Of a stretch of 37,738 nucleotides of DNA, positions 9,177 to 17,005 are shown piece by piece. Positions within the stretch are counted from its first letter, which is position 1. Each line of letters starts with the position of its first letter. Made by a program: the position numbers and the translations under genes. The notes under the pieces are model-generated. The model was given only the letters and a program-made list of their open reading frames with translations. It did not search any database and was not told the DNA's origin. This stretch comes from Reyranella sp. (lineage in GTDB: Bacteria > Pseudomonadota > Alphaproteobacteria > Reyranellales > Reyranellaceae), in NCBI GenBank assembly GCA_021732285.1, contig JAKFVH010000156.1, positions 1-37,738 on the forward strand, given 5' to 3'.

Positions 9177-10249
9177 GCGCGCTCCTGGAAGTCGCCGGCC
9201 TCGCCAAGCACTTCCCAGTGCGGCGCGGCGCCTTCGGCCTGGTATCGGGCCACGTCCGCGCCGTCGACGGCGTCGACTTCCAGCTTCGTGCCGGCGAGAC
9301 CCTGGCCGTCGTCGGCGAATCGGGCTGCGGCAAGTCGACCGTCGGCCGCCTGGTGCTGCGCCTGATCGAGCCCTCGGCCGGCCAGGTGCGCTTCGAGGGC
9401 GAGGACCTTTTAGCGCTCTCCGACGGCGCCATGCGCGCACGCCGCCAGCGCATGCAGGTGATCTTCCAGGACCCCTATGCGTCGCTCAATCCGCGCATGA
9501 CGGTGGGCGCCATGCTGGGCGAGCCGCTGATGCTGCACGGCCTTGCCAAGAGCGAAGCCGCCCGCAAGGCCCGCGTCGGCGAGCTTTTAGAACTGGTGGG
9601 ACTGCGCGCCGAGCACGCCCGTCGCTATCCCCACGAATTCTCCGGCGGCCAGCGCCAGCGCCTGGCGATCGCCCGCGCGCTCGCCGTCGAGCCCAAGCTG
9701 ATCGTGGCCGACGAGCCGGTCTCGGCGCTCGACGTGTCGATCCAGGCGCAGGTCATCAACCTGATGCGCTCCCTGCAACAGCGCTTCGGGCTCGCCTACA
9801 TCTTCATCAGCCACGATCTCGCGGTTGTGAAACACATCGCCGACCGCATCGCCGTAATGTACCTCGGCAAGATCGTGGAGACGGCGACGACCGACGAGCT
9901 CTTCCGCAATCCGCGCCATCCCTACACGCGCGCCTTGCTGGCCGCCGTGCCTTTGCCCGACCCGACGGCGGCGCGCGAACGCGCCCTGCTCGAGGGCGAC
10001 ATCCCGAGCGCCATGAACCCGCCATCGGGCTGCCGCTTCCACACCCGCTGCACCTTCGCCCGCGAGGCCTGCCGGCGCGACGAGCCCGTCCTGGCCGACG
10101 ACGGCCGCAGCCACGCCACGGCCTGCCCCTACTGGCCCGAGTTTCCACCGCCCGCCGTCCTCGCCGAGGCCGCGGGCCAAGATGCCGATCGGAGGCGGCT
10201 CGCCCGTCTGCAGGCGGCGTTCGTCACGAATCAAAGGGAGGCTTCATGA
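9173..10249 (+). CDS. Opp/Dpp-type ABC transporter ATP-binding protein (F subunit)
   Basis: A 358-aa ATPase, partner of the preceding gene. Walker [13 protein letters not shown], signature FSGGQRQR and Walker [13 protein letters not shown] are present, followed by the oligopeptide C-terminal domain with [15 protein letters not shown]. The start ATG at 9173 overlaps the previous stop (ATGA), and its own stop overlaps the start of the binding-protein gene at 10246. An in-frame extension back to 9086 was rejected because it runs inside the previous gene. Substrate is inferred to be a peptide from gene context only. Confidence 0.93.
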   Translation: MSALLEVAGLAKHFPVRRGAFGLVSGHVRAVDGVDFQLRAGETLAVVGESGCGKSTVGRLVLRLIEPSAGQVRFEGEDLLALSDGAMRARRQRMQVIFQDPYASLNPRMTVGAMLGEPLMLHGLAKSEAARKARVGELLELVGLRAEHARRYPHEFSGGQRQRLAIARALAVEPKLIVADEPVSALDVSIQAQVINLMRSLQQRFGLAYIFISHDLAVVKHIADRIAVMYLGKIVETATTDELFRNPRHPYTRALLAAVPLPDPTAARERALLEGDIPSAMNPPSGCRFHTRCTFAREACRRDEPVLADDGRSHATACPYWPEFPPPAVLAEAAGQDADRRRLARLQAAFVTNQREAS

Positions 10250-11763
10250 AAAACACGCTCAAGCGTATCGCGCTTTCGCTGGCCTTCGCCGCCCTCGCAA
10301 GCGGCGGCGCCATGGCCCAGAGCCACCTGCGCATCGGCCTGGCCGAGGATCCCGACGTGCTCGATCCTTCACTGGCGCGCACCTATGTCGGCCGCATCGT
10401 CTTCTCGTCGATCTGCGACAAGCTTTTCGACATCGACGAGAAGCTGAACGTGGTGCCGCAGCTCGCCACCAGCCACGAGACCTCGCCCGACGGCCTCACC
10501 GTGACCATCAAGCTGCGCTCGGGCGTAAAATTCCATGACGGCGAGGTCTTCGACGCCAACGCCGCCAAGTACAGCCTGGAACGCCACCTCAACATGAAGG
10601 GCTCGTTCCGCAAGCCCGAGATCGCGTCGATCAATTCCGTCGAGGTGGTCGATCCGTCGACCATCAAGCTCATCCTCAAGACGCCGTTCTCGCCGCTGCT
10701 CGCCCAGCTCACCGACCGCGCCGGCATGATGGTCTCGCCCAAGGCGGCCGAGGCGGCGGGCGACAAGTTCGGCCTAAAACCGGTCTGCGCCGGCCCCTAC
10801 AAGTTCGTCGAGCGCGTCCAGCAGGACCGCATCGTTGTCGAGAAGTTCGCCGACTACTGGAACAAGGACCAGGTCTTCATCGACAAGATCACCTACCTGC
10901 CGATCGTCGATTCGACGGTGCGGCTGGCCAACCTGCGCTCGGGCGGGCTCGACATGATCGAGCGCCTGCTCGCCACCGACATCAAGACGGTGCGCGACAA
11001 TCCCAAGCTCAAGCTGATCAGCGCCGTCGAGCTCGGCTACCAGGGCCTCACCATCAACCTGTCGAACGGCCCCAAGGCCGCCTCGCCGCTCGCCAAGGAC
11101 GCGCGCGTGCGCCAGGCCTTCGAGCTCTCGATCGATCGCGACGCGCTGAACCAGGTCGTGTTCAACGGCGAGTTCGTGGTCGGCAACCAGTGGATCAACC
11201 CGACCAATCCCTACTACCAGCAGTCCCTGCCGGTGCCCAAGCGAGACCTCGCCAAGGCCAAGGCGCTCCTGAAGGAGGCGGGCGTGAATGGCCGGATCTC
11301 GCTCGACATGATGGTGCCCAACAGCCCCGAGACGCGACAGGTCGCGGAGGTGCTGCAGTCGATGGTGGCCGAGGCCGGCTTCGACCTGAAGATCCGGGTC
11401 ACCGAGTTCGCGACCTCGCTGAAGGCGGCCGAGGACGGCGAGTACGAGCTGTACCTGATCGGCTGGTCGGGCCGCAGCGATCCCGACGGCAACTCCTTTT
11501 CCTTCCAGACCTGCGGCTCGCCGCAGAACAACTCGGGCTACTGCGACAAGGACGTCGACGAGTGGCACAAGCAGGCGCGCATCAAGAGCGATCCCGCCGA
11601 GCGCAAGAAGATCTACGAGAACATCGCCAAGCGCTACCTGGCGGACGGCTCGATCAAGTACCTCTACCATCGCCGCGTGCTGATGGCGCTCAGCGTCAAG
11701 ATCGACGGTTATAAGCAGATGCCCGACGGCCTGATCCGCGTCGTCGGCGTCAAGCTGAAGTAG
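10246..11763 (+). CDS. Peptide-type periplasmic substrate-binding protein (SBP family 5)
   Basis: A 505-aa solute-binding protein of the DppA/OppA family. A Sec signal peptide covers residues 1-24, with likely cleavage after AMA. The mature part has the family start ([15 protein letters not shown]) and a C-terminal region ending in VKLK. The gene has a good GGAGG ribosome-binding site inside the end of the previous gene and overlaps it by ATGA. It should deliver peptides or similar ligands to the permeases that follow. A 62-base perfect palindrome sits just after its stop and may set a higher expression of this gene than of the permeases. Confidence 0.93.
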   Translation: MKNTLKRIALSLAFAALASGGAMAQSHLRIGLAEDPDVLDPSLARTYVGRIVFSSICDKLFDIDEKLNVVPQLATSHETSPDGLTVTIKLRSGVKFHDGEVFDANAAKYSLERHLNMKGSFRKPEIASINSVEVVDPSTIKLILKTPFSPLLAQLTDRAGMMVSPKAAEAAGDKFGLKPVCAGPYKFVERVQQDRIVVEKFADYWNKDQVFIDKITYLPIVDSTVRLANLRSGGLDMIERLLATDIKTVRDNPKLKLISAVELGYQGLTINLSNGPKAASPLAKDARVRQAFELSIDRDALNQVVFNGEFVVGNQWINPTNPYYQQSLPVPKRDLAKAKALLKEAGVNGRISLDMMVPNSPETRQVAEVLQSMVAEAGFDLKIRVTEFATSLKAAEDGEYELYLIGWSGRSDPDGNSFSFQTCGSPQNNSGYCDKDVDEWHKQARIKSDPAERKKIYENIAKRYLADGSIKYLYHRRVLMALSVKIDGYKQMPDGLIRVVGVKLK

Positions 11764-11775
11764 AACGCCAAATGC

Positions 11776-11837
11776 TCTTCCGGACCGCGCGCTTCCAGCG
11801 CGCTCATGAGCGCGCTGGAAGCGCGCGGTCCGGAAGA
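11776..11837. repeat. 62-base perfect palindrome between binding protein and permease genes
   Basis: Bases 11776-11806 are the exact reverse complement of 11807-11837, centred on CATG. Each arm itself holds a smaller hairpin, GCGCGC-TTCCA-GCGCGC. The outer bases (TCTTCCGGACC) recur in the half-element at 27711-27736. In RNA it would form a very stable stem-loop 12 bases after the stop codon of the binding-protein gene. Such structures commonly stabilise the upstream mRNA or partly stop transcription. Confidence 0.95.
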
Positions 11838-11868
11838 TACTGACAAAGACATGGGACCTTAGGCACCG

Positions 11869-12810
11869 ATGCTCTCCTTCCTCACCCAGCGGCTGCTGCA
11901 GATCATCCCGACGCTGTTCCTGGTGTCGATGCTGATCTTCGGCCTGCAGCAGCTGCTGCCGGGCGACCCGGCGCTGATCATGGCGGGTGAGGAGCGCGAT
12001 CCCGCGGTGCTGGAGGAGATCCGCCAGCAGTACCGGCTGAACGAGCCGATCCCCATCCAGTACTTCTACTGGATCAAGGGGGTGCTGTCGGGGAACCTGG
12101 GCGAATCGATGCGGCTCAAGGCCTCGGTCGCCTCGCTGGTAGCTGAGAAGCTGCCGGTCACCCTGCAGCTTGCCGCCATGGCGATCGTGGTGGCGCTGGG
12201 CATCGGCATCCCGGCCGGCATCGTCTCGGCGGTGAAGAAGGACACTGCCTGGGACTACGGCGCCAACATCTTCGCGCTGTGGGGCATCAGCACGCCCAAC
12301 TTCTGGCTGGGCATCCTGATGATCTTCCTGTTCTCGGTGACGCTCGCCTGGCTGCCGGCCTCGGGCTACGTGCGGCTGGGCGAGGACTGGCGCGCCAGCC
12401 TCGCCACCACGGTGATGCCGGCCTTCGTGCTGGGCAACGCCATCGCCGCCGTCCTGATGCGCCATACGCGCAGTGCCATGCTGCAGGCGATGGGCGCGGA
12501 TTACGTGCGGACGGCGCGCGCCAAGGGCCTCTACGAGCGCCGCGTGATCCTGAAGCATGCGCTGCGCAATGCCATGACGCCGGTGATCACCTTGGGCGCG
12601 CTGGAGTTCGGCACGCTCCTGTCGGGCGCGGTGCTGACCGAGCAGATCTTCACCATCCCGGGCTTCGGCAAGCTGATCGTCGATGCCGTGTTCAACCGCG
12701 ACTATGCGGTCGTCCAGGGCGTCGTGCTGGTGACGGCCACGACCTACATCGTGCTCAACCTGCTGGCCGACGTGGCCTACGTGCTGGTCAATCCGAGGCT
12801 GCGCGCATGA
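11869..12810 (+). CDS. Opp/Dpp-type ABC transporter permease (B subunit)
   Basis: A 313-aa inner-membrane permease of the DppB/OppB family with the usual N-terminal transmembrane helix (FLTQRLLQIIPTLFLVSMLI), a periplasmic stretch, and about five further helices. The cytoplasmic EAA-type coupling loop is DYVRTARAKGLYERRVILKH, followed by LRNAMTPVI. The ATG at 11869 has a weak ribosome-binding site. Its stop overlaps the start of the next permease (ATGA at 12807-12810). It belongs to the transport system whose ATPases and binding protein lie upstream. Confidence 0.93.
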   Translation: MLSFLTQRLLQIIPTLFLVSMLIFGLQQLLPGDPALIMAGEERDPAVLEEIRQQYRLNEPIPIQYFYWIKGVLSGNLGESMRLKASVASLVAEKLPVTLQLAAMAIVVALGIGIPAGIVSAVKKDTAWDYGANIFALWGISTPNFWLGILMIFLFSVTLAWLPASGYVRLGEDWRASLATTVMPAFVLGNAIAAVLMRHTRSAMLQAMGADYVRTARAKGLYERRVILKHALRNAMTPVITLGALEFGTLLSGAVLTEQIFTIPGFGKLIVDAVFNRDYAVVQGVVLVTATTYIVLNLLADVAYVLVNPRLRA

Positions 12811-13691
12811 CGGCCACCGTCCTGCCTGACGTCGCCGTCGCCGATGCCAGCGAAGAAAATCCGTGGGCGCGCGCCTGGCGGCGGCTGAAGCGGCGCAAGG
12901 GCGCCATGGTCGGCCTGGTGATCGTGGTCCTGCTGGTGCTGGTGGCGGTCCTCGCCCCCTGGGTGGCGCCCTACGATCCCATCGCCACGAGCTGGAGCCT
13001 GGTGCGCAAGCCGCCGTCGTGGGCCCATTGGCTGGGCACCGACGAGGTCGGCCGCGACATCCTGAGCCGCGTCATCTGGGGAGCGCGTGCCTCGCTCAGT
13101 GCCGGCCTGGTGTCGGTCGGCATCGCGCTCGGCGTCGGCGTGCCGCTTGGCCTGCTGGCGGGCTATGCCGGCGGCTGGATCGACTCGGTGCTGTCGCGCA
13201 TCGTCGATGCCATGCTCGCGGTGCCGTTCCTGATCCTGGCGATTGCACTCGCCGCCTTCCTTGGCCCCAGCCTGACCAACGCCATGATCGCCATCGGCGT
13301 CACCGCGACGCCGATCTTCGTGCGCCTGACGCGCGGCCAGACCTTGGCCGCCAAGGTCGAGGACTATGTCGAGGCGGCCCGCGCTGTCGGCAATCCGCAC
13401 TGGCGCATTGCGCTGCGCCACGTCCTGCCCAACATCGTGCCGCCGCTCCTGGTGCAGGCCTCGCTCGCCATCGCCGGCGCCATCATCGCCGAGGCCGCGC
13501 TCTCGTTCCTGGGACTGGGCCAGCAGCCGCCGTCGCCGTCGTGGGGCAGCATGCTGAACTCCGCCCAGCGCTTCATCGCCCAGGCGCCGTGGATGGCGTT
13601 CTGGCCGGGCTTCGCGATCTTCTTCGCGGTGCTGTCGTTCAACCTGTTAGGCGACGGCCTGCGCGACGCGCTCGATCCGCGGCATAAATAG
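12807..13691 (+). CDS. Opp/Dpp-type ABC transporter permease (C subunit)
   Basis: A 294-aa partner permease of the DppC/OppC family. It has a soluble N-terminus, a first helix near residues 38-55, the family motif HWLGTDEVGRDILSRVIWGA, and a C-terminal set of helices with the coupling loop DYVEAARAVGNPHWRIALRH. It ends with the typical LLGDGLRDALDPR. It is the last gene of this transport operon; a large nested palindrome follows three bases after its stop and may act as the transcript end. Confidence 0.93.
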   Translation: MTATVLPDVAVADASEENPWARAWRRLKRRKGAMVGLVIVVLLVLVAVLAPWVAPYDPIATSWSLVRKPPSWAHWLGTDEVGRDILSRVIWGARASLSAGLVSVGIALGVGVPLGLLAGYAGGWIDSVLSRIVDAMLAVPFLILAIALAAFLGPSLTNAMIAIGVTATPIFVRLTRGQTLAAKVEDYVEAARAVGNPHWRIALRHVLPNIVPPLLVQASLAIAGAIIAEAALSFLGLGQQPPSPSWGSMLNSAQRFIAQAPWMAFWPGFAIFFAVLSFNLLGDGLRDALDPRHK

Positions 13692-13693
13692 CT

Positions 13694-13835
13694 GGGAGCG
13701 CGGGCCTCCGGCCCGCTCATGGCTGGGGGCGCGCGACTCCAGTCGCGCGTCTTCGTTGAGGCAAGAGATGATCGCGCCACTGGAGTGGCGCGCCCCCAGC
13801 GAAGATCCATGAGCGGGCCGGAGGCCCGCGCTCCC
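13694..13835. repeat. Nested palindrome: 29-base perfect inverted repeat enclosing another element
   Basis: The left arm (13694-13722) and right arm (13807-13835) are exact reverse complements over 29 bases. Each contains a hairpin GCGGGC-CTCCG-GCCCGC and ends in CTCATGG at the inner side. Between them lies a complete copy of the element also found at 7407-7484. The structure looks like one palindromic element inserted at or near the centre (CATG) of another. It immediately follows the last gene of the first transporter operon. Confidence 0.92.
13722..13801. repeat. Palindromic intergenic element, copy 2 (inverted relative to copy 1)
   Basis: Arms GCTGGGGGCGCGC (13722-13734) and GCGCGCCCCCAGC (13788-13800) enclose hairpins CGCGCGACT-CC-AGTCGCGCG (13730-13749) and CGCGCCACT-GG-AGTGGCGCG (13773-13792). 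Order and sequence equal the reverse complement of copy 1 at 7407-7484; only the spacer between hairpins differs by a few bases. Confidence 0.92.
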
Positions 13836-13839
13836 GTGA

Positions 13840-14094
13840 TCAGTTCGGCAGGCTCGTGTCGACGTGCTCGAACGCGGCCACGCCCGACGTCAAGGTCGTC
13901 GCCCGCTCCTCGACCAGGAGCTGGGTCACGGCGAGGAAATGGACGAGCTCGCTGTCGCCCAGCCGCTCGGCCTGTTCGATCAGCTCGCGCACGCCGTGCC
14001 ATACCCGGAACAGCGCCGCCGCCTTCTTCTTCCCGGACAATGGTTGGCGGCCGCGCCGCCGCCGAACATTGGGTTCAAGGACGATCTCGACCAA
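13840..14094 (-). CDS. Possible small hypothetical protein, TTG start
   Basis: An open frame of 84 codons starting at TTG (14092-14094), preceded by a purine-rich GGGGGGA about seven bases upstream. The product is mixed basic and helical, with RRRRGR near residue 10, a KKK cluster, then LFRVWHGVRELIEQAERLGD and LVEERATTLTSG. It looks more protein-like than the frames on the other strand. I do not recognise it. It lies downstream of two GNAT genes on the same strand, separated by 253 bases with two hairpins, so co-transcription is uncertain. If it is not a gene, the stretch 13692-14347 is non-coding and holds only palindromes. Confidence 0.45.
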   Translation of the reverse strand: MVEIVLEPNVRRRRGRQPLSGKKKAAALFRVWHGVRELIEQAERLGDSELVHFLAVTQLLVEERATTLTSGVAAFEHVDTSLPN

Positions 14095-14123
14095 CTCAAA
14101 TCCCCCCTGTTTACGCGCCCCCG

Positions 14124-14157
14124 CACCCGTCCGCCGACCTTTGCCGGCGGACGGGTG
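14124..14157. repeat. Inverted repeat with 13-base perfect arms
   Basis: Arms CACCCGTCCGCCG (14124-14136) and CGGCGGACGGGTG (14145-14157) enclose eight bases. It lies in the gap between the small possible gene and the first GNAT gene. No T-run follows. It may be another member of the intergenic palindromes of this genome. Confidence 0.75.
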
Positions 14158-14305
14158 GGCGCGAAGGCGTCGTGCCACCCAATTGGACCGCCGGCCGGCC
14201 GTTCTCCCCCGAGCAACGGCAAGACAGTCCGGCGATCCTACACGACACCCAGCGGAGGTGTCCCCTAGCCTTTGGGAGGCCAGGGAATCTTGCTCGCCCA
14301 GGGCA

Positions 14306-14338
14306 CATTCCGTCCGGCCGATCCGGCCAGACGGAATG
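14306..14338. repeat. Near-perfect inverted repeat behind the GNAT gene
   Basis: Arms CATTCCGTCCGGCC (14306-14319) and GGCCAGACGGAATG (14325-14338) pair with one mismatch. It begins nine bases after the stop of the GNAT gene on the minus strand and could end or protect that transcript. A poly-T tail is absent. Confidence 0.7.
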
Positions 14339-14347
14339 CGCTCGAGG

Positions 14348-14914
14348 TCAGTTGGAAGCAGTTCCCAGCGGCAGGCCCGACGCGTCGAGCTGGCCTTCGC
14401 GGCGCAGCACGACCGATTCCGGCGCTTCGACCTCGGGCAGAGGCTTGCTGGGATCGACCGCGCGCACGACGGCGACGATGCGCTTGTCGCCCGAGCTCGC
14501 ATCCTCGGCGACCAGGCGGCGCCAGCCCTGCTTCTCCCAGTACTTGATGTCGGCCGGCAGGACCTGGGCGTAGAGCATGTTGCAGCCCCGGCTCTCGGAC
14601 AGCTTGCGGGCGCGCTCGAGCAGGAGCTGCCCGATGTTATGGCCGCGGAAGCGCTGGATGACCGCCAGCCGCTCGGGCATGGCGAAGGACTGGAACCAGC
14701 GCACACGCAGCGTGCCCACCGGCTCGTCGCCGACATAGGCGATGATGTGGGTGGCGCCGAAGTCGTGGCCGTCGAACTCCTCCGAGTACGGCACGTCGAG
14801 CTCGCCGATGAAGCAGGCCGCACGCACCGCGAAGGCCTGCAGCGAGTCTTCCATCCTCATGGCGAGCTTGGTCGTGACCGTCTCGCCGCCAATCGATAAT
14901 GCCATAGTGCTCAT
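14348..14914 (-). CDS. GNAT-family N-acetyltransferase (first of a tandem pair)
   Basis: A 188-aa cytoplasmic protein of the GNAT fold. The core reads AYVGDEPVGTLRVRWF (beta strands), then RFRGHNIGQLLLERARKL, which fits the acyl-CoA pyrophosphate-binding loop, and ends with NMLYAQVLPADIKYWEKQGWRR. The C-terminal extension beyond about residue 140 is specific. The ATG at 14914 follows GGGGGAGAGAG; a second ATG nine bases later is possible. It resembles the next gene upstream, sharing patterns such as VRAACFIGE and PYSEEFDG against LRAAVFMGE and PYWEEFDG, so the two probably arose by duplication. The acceptor is unknown. It lies 13 bases downstream of the paralog. Confidence 0.85.
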   Translation of the reverse strand: MSTMALSIGGETVTTKLAMRMEDSLQAFAVRAACFIGELDVPYSEEFDGHDFGATHIIAYVGDEPVGTLRVRWFQSFAMPERLAVIQRFRGHNIGQLLLERARKLSESRGCNMLYAQVLPADIKYWEKQGWRRLVAEDASSGDKRIVAVVRAVDPSKPLPEVEAPESVVLRREGQLDASGLPLGTASN

Positions 14915-14927
14915 CTCTCTCCCCCCT

Positions 14928-15548
14928 CTAGTTCGCTCGACGCTCGGTCCATTCCGCATGCGGATTGGACGCTCCCCGCTCCATCGAATCCTCCAGGATG
15001 CCCGGCATGTGCAGGCGATCCTCCGGCCGGTTCAGGACCATCGGGTCGCTGAACACGGTCGGCATGGTCTTTTCGTCGACCTCGAGGTCGCAGACGAAGG
15101 CGCCATACTCGTGGTCGGAGAAATGGAAGGTCCGATCGTCGACCTTGTGGAAGCCCATGCGCTCGAAGATCGGCCACAGCCGGTGCTGGGCGTGCAGGTA
15201 GGCCTTGCGGTAGCCCTTCTTGCGGCAGAACTCGCGCGCCCAGTCGACGAAAGGAATGAACAGGCCGAACGAGCGGTAGCGCTTCAGGATGATGGCGCGC
15301 TCGAGCTTGGCGAACGAGGCGAACCAGCGCACGCGCATGGACGCGGCGGGCTCGCCGTCGACATAGAGCATCAGGTGGCTCGCGGTGTAGTCGTTACCGT
15401 CGAACTCCTCCCAATACGGGCAGTGCTGCTCACCCATGAACACCGCAGCCCGCAACATGTAGCACTGCATCAGCTCGTCCGATGTCGTTGCGAGCTTGAT
15501 GGTCACGACTGGACGATTGGAGATCGTCGCCGTCTTCGATTCGGTCAT
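14928..15548 (-). CDS. GNAT-like protein (second of a tandem pair), cofactor loop diverged
   Basis: A 206-aa protein with the same architecture as its neighbour: LRAAVFMGE, PYWEEFDGND, then LYVDGEPAASMRVRWF and a C-terminal AYLHAQHRLWPIFERMGF. The acyl-CoA loop, which should read like R/Q-x-x-G-x-G/A, is here KRYRSFGLFIPFVDW, so acetyl-CoA binding may be altered or lost. The start ATG lies one base after the stop of the membrane nucleotidyltransferase gene (sequence TAG-C-ATG), with GGGGGG just before, which implies tight translational coupling. The pair may act as a heterodimer, one active and one structural partner; that is inference. Confidence 0.82.
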   Translation of the reverse strand: MTESKTATISNRPVVTIKLATTSDELMQCYMLRAAVFMGEQHCPYWEEFDGNDYTASHLMLYVDGEPAASMRVRWFASFAKLERAIILKRYRSFGLFIPFVDWAREFCRKKGYRKAYLHAQHRLWPIFERMGFHKVDDRTFHFSDHEYGAFVCDLEVDEKTMPTVFSDPMVLNRPEDRLHMPGILEDSMERGASNPHAEWTERRAN

Positions 15549-15549
15549 G

Positions 15550-16821
15550 CTAGCCCCCCTCGGTAAGAACTCCGTTGTCGTTCCGGAAGCGGCGGCCCCC
15601 AGCCGTCACCACCGGAAGATTCTGCGAAATCTGTGAAAGCACGTCGGTCACGACCGGCGAGGTCATGCCCTTGGCGCCGCGACGGATCGCCGTTGCCGAG
15701 ACCGTGTCGCGGCGCAGGATGCACCATGGATAGATCCAGCCGCATTCGTCGCTGATCTGGCGAACCAGCATGCCGCCGAAGTCCGTGCCGTGCAGGGTAT
15801 GGAGCCGCGCACCGGCGTGACGGCGCTTGACCTCGCCGATCACGCCCTGGAAGCCCCTTGTGTTGTAGGTTTCGGGATAGAACGCCACTTCCACCCTGTT
15901 GCCGAGCCCTGCCTCGGCGAGCGCCAGCTCGATCAGCACCTTGCGCGTCTCGGGCGGCAGGAAAATGTTGCCGGTCGGGAAGTAGTCGACGTTGGAATCG
16001 GCCTTGTCGGTCTTCTCGTAGACCTGGAAACCGTCTTCCCTCACCCGGCCGACGCGGATCTGGCCCTTGCGGAAGGCGTCGGCGTGCAGACGCGGGATGA
16101 GCGTCGGATGGATGATGATGTGGTCGAGCTTCCGTTCTTCCAGCGCCTGTCGAACGATCATCAGATGTGAATTGTGGAACGGATTGAAGGTTCCGAAGAA
16201 CAACCCGATGCCGCCCTTGGGCGCCAGAACGGAGCGCAGGTCCGACAAAAGACCGACACCGAAGAACAATGCGCCCAGCCCAAAGCCCAGGACCAGGAAG
16301 GCCTCGCGCGCGCCCGGCACGCCCGCCGTGCCCAGCCCCGCCAGGACCATGTTGAAGACGATGCTGACGATGGTGTTGCGATTGGCGTCGCCAATCCCGC
16401 GCGCCACCAGGTAGCCGCCGAGGTACTGCGTGCCCTGGGACGCGAGCGTGGTCAGGAGCGCCGCACCGGCCCAACCGCCGACCGACGCAATACCCGCCAG
16501 GTTGAAGGCACCCCCCACAAAGCACAGCCAGATCACCGCAAGATTGAAAGCCAATTGCGGGAGAAACCGTCCGAGCTTACCGGCCGTTACGAAACCGAAT
16601 TGGTTGTTAGCCCACAGTTCGGCTTTATTGCTGAGCTTGGAATAGCTCGGCAGGAACACCCCGGCGAAGACTGACACGCCGATCAGCGCCGGGTTAGCCC
16701 AACTGCCATGCGCGAACGCATAGCTAACGTACATCATGAGGCCGCCAAAGGCCGCAATGCGCGTCGACGGACTGCGCACATAGCGCCGAACCTTGCCGAC
16801 GTATGCCGACAATTCCGTCAT
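15550..16821 (-). CDS. Membrane protein with C-terminal NadD-like nucleotidyltransferase domain
   Basis: A 423-aa two-part protein. Residues 1 to about 195 contain several hydrophobic helices (for example AAFGGLMMYVSYAFA and LAFNLAVIWLCFVGG). From about residue 205 follows a HIGH-superfamily nucleotidyltransferase domain: GTFNPFHNSH (210-219) matches the GTFDPxHxGH motif, and SATAIR (375-380) matches the ISSTxxR motif, so catalysis looks possible. Soluble NadD or cytidylyltransferases do not usually carry such a membrane region. The start is uncertain: an upstream TTG at 16875 would add 18 residues; I prefer the ATG at 16821. It heads a coupled operon with two GNAT genes and is divergent from a LysR gene. 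It might adenylylate or cytidylylate a membrane-associated phospho-compound, but the substrate is unknown. Confidence 0.82.
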   Translation of the reverse strand: MTELSAYVGKVRRYVRSPSTRIAAFGGLMMYVSYAFAHGSWANPALIGVSVFAGVFLPSYSKLSNKAELWANNQFGFVTAGKLGRFLPQLAFNLAVIWLCFVGGAFNLAGIASVGGWAGAALLTTLASQGTQYLGGYLVARGIGDANRNTIVSIVFNMVLAGLGTAGVPGAREAFLVLGFGLGALFFGVGLLSDLRSVLAPKGGIGLFFGTFNPFHNSHLMIVRQALEERKLDHIIIHPTLIPRLHADAFRKGQIRVGRVREDGFQVYEKTDKADSNVDYFPTGNIFLPPETRKVLIELALAEAGLGNRVEVAFYPETYNTRGFQGVIGEVKRRHAGARLHTLHGTDFGGMLVRQISDECGWIYPWCILRRDTVSATAIRRGAKGMTSPVVTDVLSQISQNLPVVTAGGRRFRNDNGVLTEGG

Positions 16822-16975
16822 GCTGCCGTCTGAGCCGATAGCGGCCACCGCACTGAGCCCCCTGTCACGCGTCAATCGGTCAACAACTACGGATTGATTG
16901 ACTAACGAATAAGAGGACTAGATACGTACAGGTTCAATCTACGTTGCCGCTGAAAAAAACCCGCTAATGGCCTAC

Positions 16976-17005
16976 AAACGACACAGAAAACGACATTTGT
17001 CCGTT
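16976..17005. promoter_or_regulatory. Repeated AAACGACA motif in the divergent promoter region
   Basis: The motif AAACGACA occurs at 16976-16983 and 16988-16995, and an imperfect inverted partner, TGTCCGTT, lies at 16998-17005. The region 16876-17081 is visibly richer in A and T than the genes around it and separates the LysR gene from the nucleotidyltransferase/GNAT operon. This is a plausible operator zone for the LysR protein; no -10/-35 pair is convincing enough to name. Confidence 0.35.

Noticed and set aside
14095..14823. Upstream part of the long minus-strand frame that ends at 13840
   Set aside because: It lies over the first GNAT gene in another frame and is Arg/Ser-rich; only the last part after the TTG at 14094 looks like protein.
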